A stretch of DNA of 16,264 nucleotides from Ettlia oleoabundans (lineage: Eukaryota; Chlorophyta; Chlorophyceae; Chlamydomonadales): contig JAAMXP010004550.1 in assembly GCA_019693395.1 (NCBI GenBank), positions 1-16,264 of the forward strand, written 5' to 3'. This document shows, in pieces, positions 1 to 9,100 of this stretch. The stretch's first letter is position 1. Every line of letters starts with the position of its first letter. The translations under genes were made by a program, and so were the position numbers. The notes under the pieces were generated by a model that saw nothing but the letters and a program-made list of their open reading frames with translations, did not search any database and was not told where the DNA came from.

Positions 1-25
1 CCCACCCACCCACAGTGCCACCCAC

Positions 26-1512
26 CTGTGGTCATTAGGGTCTGGGTTGAGGCCCTTGTGCCAGTCACGCCGCACCCTCAGCCGCGGGATGACCAGACGC
101 GTGGCAGCCTCCTCACCCTGCACTTAAAGCCGCAGACGGGGGATTAGGCAGGGTCAGACGCAGCCGTACGCGGGGTCACGGTGGCTGTCAAACACAACCA
201 GCCAGCACCACAACAATTCACGGCAGCTGCAAGTTCTGTCGAGCTTCTGAGGCTAACATTCGTCACGCTTGCAACTCCATCCATGTTTCACCACCCACAT
301 TTGATGATGCACATACTGATACTGCCTATAAAACACACAGTCAAACATACGGAGTAACAGGCAAGCAGCAGAGGGTGAACTGCGGCGCGCTGATGTGTTC
401 TTTATACAGCCAAGAACCATAACATGGGACAAGCGCCAGCCAGGAAGGGAGCCAGCCAGGCAGGCAGGCAGCCCCCGCACCGTGTCCTTAAAGAACAGGA
501 TCTCTCCGTCGTATGTGGCCAGCACAATGTCTGGAACGCCATCGAGATCCACGTCGTACATGAGGGGGGAGGTGTGGACGGTGGAGTGGTGAAAGGCCTC
601 GAATCCGGGAACCTTGGCGCCGTCGCGGCCCTCAACAACCTACTAGGAGGGGAGGAGGCGGATGGGCCCAGGAATGGAGGGCACAGTGCGAGGGCAGCAG
701 CACAGTGACCCCGGTTTGGGCAAGGGACAGTGGCGCTGGCATTGGCTCGACAGCTTGGCCCAGCTTGGGGCCGGGGCAACACGCCCAGACTGCCTGCCTG
801 CCTGCCTGCTGTCCTGCCCGCATGGCAAACAACTCTGCAATGCTCGCATCCCCCCTAGCCAGCCTAGCCCTGCCCCTCACCTCCAGCTGGTGCAGGAATG
901 CTGGCACCACCACATCCTTGCGCCCATCGCTGAACAGGTCTGTGATGATGGGGGTGGCGTAGATGGCGGAGGACGCCTCGGCATGCCACTTCAACGCGAT
1001 ATCCTGGGGACATACGTCCTCCAGCTTCTCATCCGGGGCCTCACTGCGGGGCAGAACAGCGCATTGCAGGGGCAGGGTGTGATGTAGAGTACAGGCGCGA
1101 GTGACTGGCGGCGCTGTGGCGAGGCACCAAGTGGCAGATGAGCGGCGCTATTCCACAAACGCAGCAGAGCGCAGTGTATAAATGCAACTTGTGCAGAAAC
1201 AACAAAGCCTCGCAGCTGCAGTGGATTCAACCTGGCAGTGGTACAAGCAGTTGGCAGGGCGAGGTGGCGGCAGGATGGCGGCAACATCGCAGCACCCTGC
1301 ATCGCAGCCTGAAGCCATACAGTGCAAATCCATTGCTGCTGCACTTACTGCTGGCCGGTTTCTATGCGCTGGTCCGCCGTGGCCTGTCGTTCGAGGAACT
1401 TGTTCCCCGCGGTGTTCATATTAGAATCGTGAGCCACGGGCTTGCTGAGCTGCGCCTTGGATGGACTGGGCGCTGCCAGCAGCACCAGCAGGAAGAGAGT
1501 GCTGACCCTCAT
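26..1512 (-). CDS. DEX1: DEX1-like FG-GAP repeat protein, N-terminal part (runs off left edge)
   Basis: Exons on the minus strand are 1512-1349, 1043-881, 639-481 and 117-26, giving 192 complete codons with all junctions in phase (donors GTAAGT, GTGAGG, GTGCGG, GTGGGT). Residues 1-20 are a signal peptide ([20 protein letters not shown]), so the product enters the secretory pathway. Residues 66-109 contain [21 protein letters not shown] and a DLFSDGRKD turn. Exon 3 contains [17 protein letters not shown], a DxDxDGxxD calcium-binding FG-GAP loop, and [11 protein letters not shown]. Exon 4 contains [13 protein letters not shown]. These blocks follow, in order, the start of Arabidopsis DEX1 (DEFECTIVE IN EXINE FORMATION 1), a membrane-anchored protein needed for primexine and pollen-wall patterning. 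Plant DEX1 is close to 900 aa, so most of the beta-propeller and the C-terminal membrane anchor lie outside the window. The frame of exon 3 stays open into intron 3 (118-480), but the family alignment resumes only in exon 4. The algal role is unknown; cell-wall or Ca-dependent matrix assembly is inference. Confidence 0.9.
118..480 (-). other. DEX1-like gene intron 3 (363 nt)
   Basis: This stretch separates the exon ending FFKDT from the exon beginning GEEAATRL. It has a GTGCGG donor and a GTGCAG acceptor. It contains a CAGG tetranucleotide tract at 457-471. An open frame runs through its first half but shows no family similarity. I see no other feature in it. Confidence 0.7.
791..810. repeat. 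CCTG/CAGG tetranucleotide tract
   Basis: TGCCTGCCTGCCTGCCTGCT lies in intron 2 of the DEX1-like gene. Related CAGG tracts occur at 457-471, 4606-4617, 8605-8614 and 16093-16103, all in introns. Confidence 0.85.
1044..1348 (-). other. DEX1-like gene intron 1 (305 nt)
   Basis: This intron lies between the signal-peptide exon and the CPQDIALKW exon. It has a GTAAGT donor and a CCCGCAG acceptor, and joining the flanking exons restores the frame (2+1 bases). I see nothing else in it. Confidence 0.75.
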
Positions 1513-2930
1513 TTCCGCTGATCGTGCGACGTCACCCTCTTCCCAAGCTGCTGTACCGCATTGCAGAAGAATGCAGCGGGTTCAATTATTGCAGATCGCC
1601 ACGCCCCAACAGGGGCCGGCCACGCAGAACCTGTTGGACAGGTACTGCCCATGTATGAATGTACCGCTGCCGCTGCCGCCTGTATGTTGGACCCCGCACA
1701 GTTTGGCCCAGGAGCCTTAATGCACCCTGTTAAATGCCATTTCATCTGCTCGGCATGCCTCATCGTCCGTGCATGCAAGATCACATGCATCAAGCAGGCC
1801 AGCATTTCTCTTGTTGCCGCTTTGTTGGCGGTTTATACGTGGGGGTGCATGGGTGGGTCAGCTGGCCACCTAGCTGCCCACTACTCACCTCCTCCGAAAT
1901 ACGGGCCAGCACTTGTAAGCTCAGGGTAAGTTCCACATGCCATAGTCAACTTGTAACAGGCATGCCGGTCCAGACGCATTATAGTGCATCACTTTTGGAG
2001 CAGGCAGTGGTCCTGCCGGATCTCTGGTACATCCTGCAACCCCCGCAGCTTCCAATGTGCAGGCTGATATCGGCTGGCGGATGGCATCTGAGACTTATGG
2101 TTGCATGCGCGACCTCTGGCCTGGTGCAGCCTCCACTCATTGACGAGGAGCAAGACCCCTTGGCACCGCTGGCATACTACACCATCTAATACTATACCAG
2201 CGACAACTGAAAAGGTCAACTTTCAGAATGATGGGGAAGCGTGTCAACCGCTTAATAGCTTGGAACAACTGCCTTCCTGTGGCTACATCTGCGAATCGAG
2301 TGGATGGCAGTCACATGGAAATATGGGCAGACCCAATTGTATGGATGTGCGCCGGGCATCTGGGCCACAGCGGGCATGACGGCACTCATGGCACGCGTGA
2401 GTGGCTGCACGCCCGCTGCCAGTGAGAAGAGGATGCAAAGGTTGGCGACTACAGCATGGACGATACCCTGCCCCACAAAATAGTTTTAAGTCCCTGGTTT
2501 GAGCAGCCCAGCCCTCCCCAACAGACAGCCTGTCCCTGAATGTGCGAGGTGGAAGCAGGGCAAGCGCTGTAGCCTCCAACCTAGGCACTCAAACCCCCCA
2601 CTGCCAACCAATGACCTGCGCGGGGCCGCCATGCTGGCACCCCGCTGGAGGGAACAGCCTCCTGCAGCACATATTCGTCTGTTGAGCAACGAACCCTAGC
2701 ATCTGCTTCGATTCCCGCAATTTGGGCTTGGGGTATCATTGCGGAACCCGAAGCAGCAACACTTCAAGGCGGGCTGTGAGGAAGGAGCGGCCGTCAAAGC
2801 GGACGTCCCGCCAGTTTCGCGCCTCTTCCACATAATCAACAGGTGGCAGACGCCGAGCACGTCTACAGCCGGGGGGGAGCTGAGGTAGCTTCATCACACC
2901 GCCAACAGCGACAGCACACCGCCCACGGGC
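1513..2930. other. Divergent intergenic region (promoters/5' UTRs), no gene seen
   Basis: This 1418-base stretch lies between the start codons of the DEX1-like gene (minus) and the oxidoreductase gene (plus). Open frames on both strands are short, mutually overlapping and match no family I recognise. I found no convincing splice-linked exon chain and no tRNA. It must hold the promoters and 5' leaders of both genes, but I cannot place a TATA box or start site. The only local structure I can point to is the hairpin at 2703-2756. Confidence 0.6.
2703..2756. repeat. Imperfect inverted repeat (19-nt arms, 16-nt loop)
   Basis: Arm 2703-2721 (CTGCTTCGATTCCCGCAAT) is the reverse complement of arm 2738-2756 (ATTGCGGAACCCGAAGCAG) at 16 of 19 positions. 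The loop is 2722-2737. It lies about 175 bases upstream of the oxidoreductase start codon. It could be a transcribed hairpin in a 5' leader, a protein-binding dyad, or a remnant of a small inverted-repeat element. No target-site duplication is evident. Confidence 0.5.
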
Positions 2931-5618
2931 ATGGCAGCTGCAGAAGAGCGGGCACCCCTAAAGACAGCGTTACTCGGAGCTGGTGGATTTGTCAAGGATG
3001 CTTATCTGGGGCCATTGCAGGTGCAGTCAGTCTGGCGGCCAGTTGCAGATGCAGCCTGCCTTCTCCAGATTCCTACACGCTCTTTCACACCTGTGCTGCC
3101 TTGGCGAGCTGCGCCCTCTGCATTGCAGGCCAATCGCAACAAGTTTGTGATAACGGCGGTATGGAGCCGCTCGGAACAATCTGTGTCGGAGCTGCTGCCC
3201 ACCATCCAAGAGTGAGAACCGTCGCTCCTCTCAGGCAGCGTCTGCCTTCAGCTCAACCACAGGACGGCCTTCCGCAGAGGGAACGTGCAATGCATTGACA
3301 TTATGCACACCGTCGGTCCTGTCTTGCTGCAGATTCTCACCCAGCTGCCAGCCCTGCCACGGCGACGAGGGTCTGAGTGCAGTATTGGGTTCAGCTGACG
3401 TGGATGCAGTGCTGGTTGTCCTACCGCCACAAGCTCAAGGGGCTGTGATCCAGGCTGCCCTGCGGGCCGGTAAGTGGCCAGACTGCCTGGCTGCTAAAAC
3501 ACCTCGATTTTGCCCCCTGTCACAGTGGTGCTGCTGATGTTCAGTTCATTTACAGGTAAATGCCATACGCCAGTGCCATATCCAATGTATCCCTTCCGCC
3601 TGGATGGCGGCCAACAGTACCCACGCACAGCTCTATCCTGCAGGCAAGCACGTGCTGTCGGAGAAGCCAGCTGCCCCCACTATATCGCAGGCACAACAGC
3701 TGCTGGCCTTTTACAAGAGTCTACCTCAGGTGATTGACGCGACAGTAGTGGCGGGCTTCATCAGTTGGCATGCCACAAATGCACAAAGGCCAAGAGGACG
3801 TTGGTTGGTGAATGCACAGCTAACTCTTGTTGTGCTCCCTGCTCTTGCAGCCTGCGCCCCTGTGGTGTGTGGCTGAGAACTACAGGTGAGCTACTATGTC
3901 TTGTGCAGTATGAACAACTTGCAATTTGTATGAGTAAGCAGCCGCCCTGCCCACGAGCAATGCCTGCGTTGCAGGAGCATGGATGCTTTCCTGAGGCTGA
4001 GAGATGTGATTGCTTTCGGTCAGCTGGGCACAATTGCCCGTCTGGACATGGCGGTGGACCTTGGTGAGCGAGAGCCTTGCACCACATCGTGCGGGGCAGG
4101 CACCGATGCTTATTGCCGCCGCTATGATCTACTCGTTTTTACTCGAAAAAATGCATTACCTGCAAGGAGGCATGCCTTGTTTCAGATCTGACCTAACATT
4201 GTACGATGATGCTTGTACGCCCCCTTGAGCAGCGATGTCCCCTGGCAACAAGTACTTTAACTCTGCCTGGAGGAGGGACTCAGACAGCATGCCAGGTTTG
4301 CACAGCAGCCAGCAGCTTGTCCACAGACCACATGCTTTTGCGGTGCGCCCGTGAACTGCAGTGTAGAATTCTGTGCTCTCAAACTGGCACGCTAGAAAAC
4401 ATCGCTTTGAGAAAAACTGCACTGCCCACGATGTGCAGGTGCCTATCTGACAGAGGGCGGCGTGCACTTCATTGCTGCCTTGCGGATGGCCGCCAAGGCT
4501 TCCGGTTTTGGGGAGGTTGTGGCTGCCGTGGCAGGGTCTCGTGGCATTTCCCAAGATGTGCCCCACCCAGACACACTGCAGGGCACCCTGTGGTTTGAGT
4601 CAGGTAGGCAGGCAGGCACGCATGTATGGAAGGCCCTTCATGGCTTGCCACGAGGTGATTGAGCAGGTGCTGTCCCATGTCCCCTCAACCACCAGAGGCA
4701 GCAGTCAAAAACCAGCCATAGTGCCCATCTGCTGCTGGCGTTGGCTATTTGCTGGGGCGTTGCTGGTTGCTGCAGGTGCCACAGCCGGCTTTGCGATGAC
4801 CATGGCGGCGGGTTCCATGCGCATATCACTCCATACAACCGGCACCGTGGGGTCAGCCGAGGTAGTGCGCGGCGGCTTTGGCGCCCAGGGCCGCGCCTTC
4901 CGCATGCTGCAGCAGGCAGCGGGGGATGTGACCTCCACCCAGGTAGGGCGGCAACCCCAAGTACATCCACAACCAAGAGCTGTTTGCCGTTGAGCCAAGG
5001 GCCGCCCGCCTCTATGCCACCCTGCTTCCTCTGGCCTGATAGACATGCCCTTCAGTACGTGCACACCTGCAGATGGAAAGCAGCTCAACGGGGGTCGAAG
5101 CAGAGCTGCTCTGCTTTGCCCGCCTGACGCGAGCTGCAACACCCGCACCAGGCGGTGTGTCCATGACGCTCACTGCCCGTGAGACTGGCGCAGCTGCTGC
5201 CACGGATGGCTCCGACCCCGAGCAGGATGCTGTGGCAGCCGCTGCTCCAGCGGGCCCTAGTGGCAGCAGCCTCCCACAGCAGGCTGGCTCGAGTGGTGCC
5301 GCCGCCACGGCAGGCACTGCAGGGAGCGCAGGCCCTAATGTTGTGAAGGAGGAACCGGGCGGTGCGGCATCTGTGGAGGATCTGCCTTCAACGGAAGATG
5401 CATACCGCGTCAGGTGGGCATGGCCCGATTTGGTGGTCACATTGCAAGTGCAAGTTGAAAAGTTCAGCAGCAGCCAGTCTGTCATTGATAAGAGTACTTT
5501 TCCTGCGTGCTACTGCAGCTGTGTGGAGGCGGTGCGGGACCTGGCTGTCATAGCCGCATTGCTGGACTCGGCAGCGGCTGGAGGGCAGAAGGTGGCCGTT
5601 GCAGAGCAACAGATGTGA
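2931..5618 (+). CDS. Gfo/Idh/MocA-family NAD(P)-dependent oxidoreductase, 451 aa
   Basis: Eleven exons: 2931-3020, 3129-3211, 3333-3469, 3644-3729, 3851-3885, 3975-4063, 4233-4295, 4439-4603, 4776-4942, 5073-5413, 5519-5618 (1356 nt including TGA). The N-terminal Rossmann domain carries LLGAGGFVKDAYLGPL (glycine motif at residues 16-19) and AVWSRSEQ. The family signature EKP is at 110-112 in GKHVLSEKPAAP; its Lys111 is the usual catalytic or cofactor-contacting lysine. VAENYR follows at 139-144, then YFNSAWRRDSD (181-191) and LTEGGVHFIAALRM, with His204 in the GVH position. The ending CVEAVRDLAVIAALLDSA is family-typical. The order and spacing match the plant cytosolic oxidoreductase typified by Arabidopsis At4g17370. 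Plant members are near 370 aa; the excess comes mainly from an Ala/Gly/Ser/Pro-rich insert at about residues 326-405 in exon 10. No targeting peptide is evident. The substrate is unknown in this subfamily; a sugar or inositol-like polyol is only inference. The gene is convergent with the TMEM120 homologue. Confidence 0.9.
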
Positions 5619-5739
5619 TGTGGCGCAAGAAAGGGAGGACAGCTCACTTGCAACGTTGGTCATACCACCTTGTCTCTGGCAAACCGACTCCATTGCACAT
5701 AAACAAGATGCATGGGACTGCTTGTTCGTTTTGTGATAC

Positions 5740-5744
5740 TGTAA
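5740..5744 (+). terminator. Candidate poly(A) signal TGTAA for the oxidoreductase gene
   Basis: TGTAA is the standard green-algal polyadenylation signal. This copy lies 122 bases after the TGA of the oxidoreductase and is the first one I see downstream of it on this strand. Confidence 0.6.
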
Positions 5745-5749
5745 GCTTG

Positions 5750-5754
5750 TTACA
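5750..5754 (-). terminator. Candidate poly(A) signal TGTAA for the TMEM120-like gene
   Basis: On the minus strand TGTAA is read from 5754 to 5750, about 355 bases after the TMEM120-like stop codon. It is the only copy I found on that strand between the two stop codons. It sits in a perfect 13-base palindrome, GCTTGTTACAAGC (5745-5757). Confidence 0.5.
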
Positions 5755-6109
5755 AGCAAAACTCATTTCAACAAGTGGTTGTACAAAAGTCAGCAACAAC
5801 GACACACACGCAAATGCATTCCCAGTGAATGTACAACGAGCCTCGCAGTCAACTCGAACCAACAGCTCAAATGCCCCATCACTCCTGCTTGCCGTTCTCG
5901 CCCACACCGGCAGGATTCAGGCGCCCGTCCTGAGACGCTGCCTTGTCTGGAGTTCCAACGCCCCTGCATCGCCAGCACGGTGCAAGACATCGTAACAAAC
6001 ATCACACAACGTCACACCCATAGGTTTTCCCCTGGAACGTGTAGGGTGTTAAGCACAGTGGCAGCTGCTTGGAAAGCGTCGGGAAAAGCAACCGCCTCTC
6101 AAACTGCAC

Positions 6110-9100
6110 TCACTTTGCGCGCATGGCGGTGATGCGGGCCATCCTCTTCTCCTTGCCCTGAGACTTGCCCAGAATGCTGGCCTGCACTCGCACCACAGAC
6201 ACAGGGGAGCCAATGATGACGGCTGCTTCGCACAACCTCAACACGGCTGGACCACACCTGGCTGATGGCATGCAGCTGGGCAGTCTGCTACCAGGGTCAC
6301 CAGCAGGCAGCGAGGACAGCCTCGACTGGTGAGATAGTTGACAGGTGGTAAGGCAGGCGTGGTTGACGTGACAACCACGCCTGGCTTTCCACCTGTAAAT
6401 CCAAAGCCCCCCATTCCTTCCGTCCAGCTCAAACCGTAATGCACCCTTGAAACGGTGACAGGGGGCTCACCACGGTGCCGCGGAAGTTCATGAGCGCCAT
6501 GTAGAGCATGCACAGCCCAGCCAGGGTGACACCACGGCTGCCCCACAGGTCGCTCTCCTTGGCCTCAAAGTCCTGCATTTGGAGGGTGGGCAGGGGGGTA
6601 AGGGGAGCTGAGGAGCTTGACGGAAGCAATCAACATGCAGCTTTTGTGAATGGGGAACATATCGGGCAGAATAAAGATGCATTCAACAGTACGAGAGGGC
6701 TTAGCGGCACGGAGGGCTGCAAAACCACGCAACGACAGGGAGGTACATTTACAACGGGAGCAGCGCAGAGGACCCAGGTGTGACAAAGGGAAGCTTTGAG
6801 GGCCAGGGCAGGTGCTGGACCCCCACCAATTCTTTCTGGGCCAGTCCTTTGAGGGAAAGCAGGCGCAACTCGAGGAATTTGGGGTGCAATATTATTGATA
6901 TGCAACCTTGACAGTGGTGGCAGGTGCCTGGCAGTCAGGATGGCCAGCGACTGGTGCGCCCACGCACCAGGTATCCCTCTGGCGACAGGAAGGACTTGTA
7001 GTTAGAGTGAATCATCTGCAAACCAATGGCCAACTGCAGAGGTGGAGAGGGCCCAACACAAACGACATGCCAGTATTAGTCTTAGGTTGTGGCGACACGC
7101 CATTAGAAAAGCATGCTGAAGTGCGTGCTTGTACGTGGTTAGGGCAGGCGTTACAGGAGCAAGAGTCAGATCAGCTGACAAATGCATTGCTCGAAAGAGT
7201 CATGGAAACAACTCGATCAGGATCGGCTGGATCGGGGAACACGCGTGCTGCACCAGCATCTGGCACCTCATCTGCCCGACGACGCACCACCCACCCACCT
7301 GCAGGCCCTGCAGAGCAAAGATCAGGGGGTAGAGGAGCAGCAGCTGTCCAGATGAGGCGCAGCTCTCTCCCCCCACGACGTCCATGGCGCTGCTCTTGCC
7401 CAGTGCGATGCGTGTGTACATGCGCCGCCGCTGATACCTGAAGTAAGCTTGGGGGGCGGAGGAAACGGTTGGTGTGCTTTAGAACACAGCTCAGTGGGAA
7501 GAGCATAACCTTGATACAGTTACCAGAGACTGTGCTGACCACTCAACAGGGCCAAGCCGGGTGCTGCGAACAGCTTCAGCACTGAACAACTTCTGCAACG
7601 CAACGTGAGCGCCAAATCCCCTGGCGCCCCACAAGAGGCCCCACGGCGCTGCCCTGGCCCGGCCTGTTCGCTCCTCCCTCCTGGCCCACCCAGCCCAGCG
7701 CACCTGTTCTGCATGAGGATGACGGCCCCCTGCAGTATGGCCCAGAACAGGAACGTCTGCACCGAGCGTGCCACTGAAGGTGAGTCCACTGGAAGGGACA
7801 GCATGAGCATGGCGGTGGCGATTGACCAGTAGTGGTGGTGGATCCACCTGCAGGGCACACGGGTGGGTGGCGGGGGTGAGGTAGGATTGCGAGTGGTTTA
7901 CAATGAGGGTGGGTAGGGAGAAGGCACTCTGCCCATGAGGGTGGCAGATAATGGCAGCATGATGGGCAATAGGAGCAAACTGAATCATGCCAGTTCTCGA
8001 CAAGACATAAGGTCATCGACAGGCTGGTTGCATTATCGAGCCCGCTGCAGGCGACGGCAGTGGCAACTCTGCTTCTGCTCTTGCAAGCGCATGAATGTGC
8101 AAGGCCCCAATCATCTCTTGCCGTTTTGCCGCTTACTGCCCATGCCACCGCTGCTGCCTCACCAGGGCCGAATATTGCTGCCGTTGACCTTTAGCACGCT
8201 CTCTCGCATGGCTGAGGCTGTGTAGAAGTAGAGCAGCCAGCAGAGGAAGACCTGGTTGCCCACTGCAGGCCACAATAGGCAGGTGGGCAGCCAGGCACAG
8301 TCAAGCCGAGCGCCGAGTTTTATCCATCACCAGCCTGATGCGTCCAGTTGTGAGCAGGCATGCAGCCTGGTGGGGCGTCGGCGCTGCCAAACAACTTCCA
8401 AAGCATACACATACACGTTGTTGACTTTGGTGGCCATGGGGTGTGCAGCTGCTACCAAAAAGCAGAACAGAGTAAACTCCAATGTCTCACCAATGAGGAC
8501 GGGGGTGAGTGTGAACTGCTCGTGCGCCTCCGCAACAGCCTTGGCCCGCATCAGCCCCACCAGCAACCCGCCGGCAATGCACATCATGCTGTACGCTGCA
8601 GACAGACAGGCAGGACAGCAGCAAGTGGCTCAGACAGGCAGTTCAAGCAGTCGAGGAAGCAGCAAGGGGAAGGCAAGCTGGGAGACAGGCTTCCACCATC
8701 ACTGCCGTTTAAGAACCACTGAAGGTGCCGCAACCCTTTGAGGCGTGTTGAGTCAGCATTCAACAAAAGCATGCTCAGCACAATCCAGTTTGGCGAACAC
8801 CAAACAGTCACCAATAGCCGGCCACGACACCAACCCCACCTGAGCGGTTTCTGAAGCGGTGATACTCCTCCTTCAGCTTGATGCTCTGGTCCTGCATGCA
8901 GGCAAACATGCAACAAGTGAGGGGTACACCCTGCGCTGGCTTAATAGCAAGGAAATGAAATGCTGGCTATGAAGCCGCTCCAAAAGAGGTGCCTTCCGCC
9001 TACGCAGCACCTTGCGGATCGACACCACATTGCAGCAGGGGCCTAGCAGCAGCTGCAGGATGGCTGGCTTGGGCACGCTGGTAAACTTGCGCCTGCGGTG

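Larger units (their letters stand above)
5619..6109. other. Convergent 3' region between oxidoreductase and TMEM120-like genes
   Basis: This 491-base stretch lies between two stop codons in opposite orientation and should contain both 3' UTRs. It is less GC-rich than the flanking exons. TGTAA-type poly(A) signals occur on both strands near 5740-5754. Open frames here are short and unrecognised. I see no additional gene. Confidence 0.7.

Noticed and set aside
253..480. Extension of DEX1-like exon 3 into its open downstream sequence
   Set aside because: The similarity stops at FFKDT and resumes in the next exon with [19 protein letters not shown], so the extension is intronic.
2700..2760. Possible tRNA B box (TTCGATTCCC) around 2708
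   Set aside because: The flanking bases do not form a T-arm or acceptor stem and no A box is present; the sequence is part of the inverted repeat instead.
5788..6132. Open frames in the convergent 3' region considered as a small gene
   Set aside because: They are unrelated to any family, overlap on both strands, and sit where the two 3' UTRs are expected.
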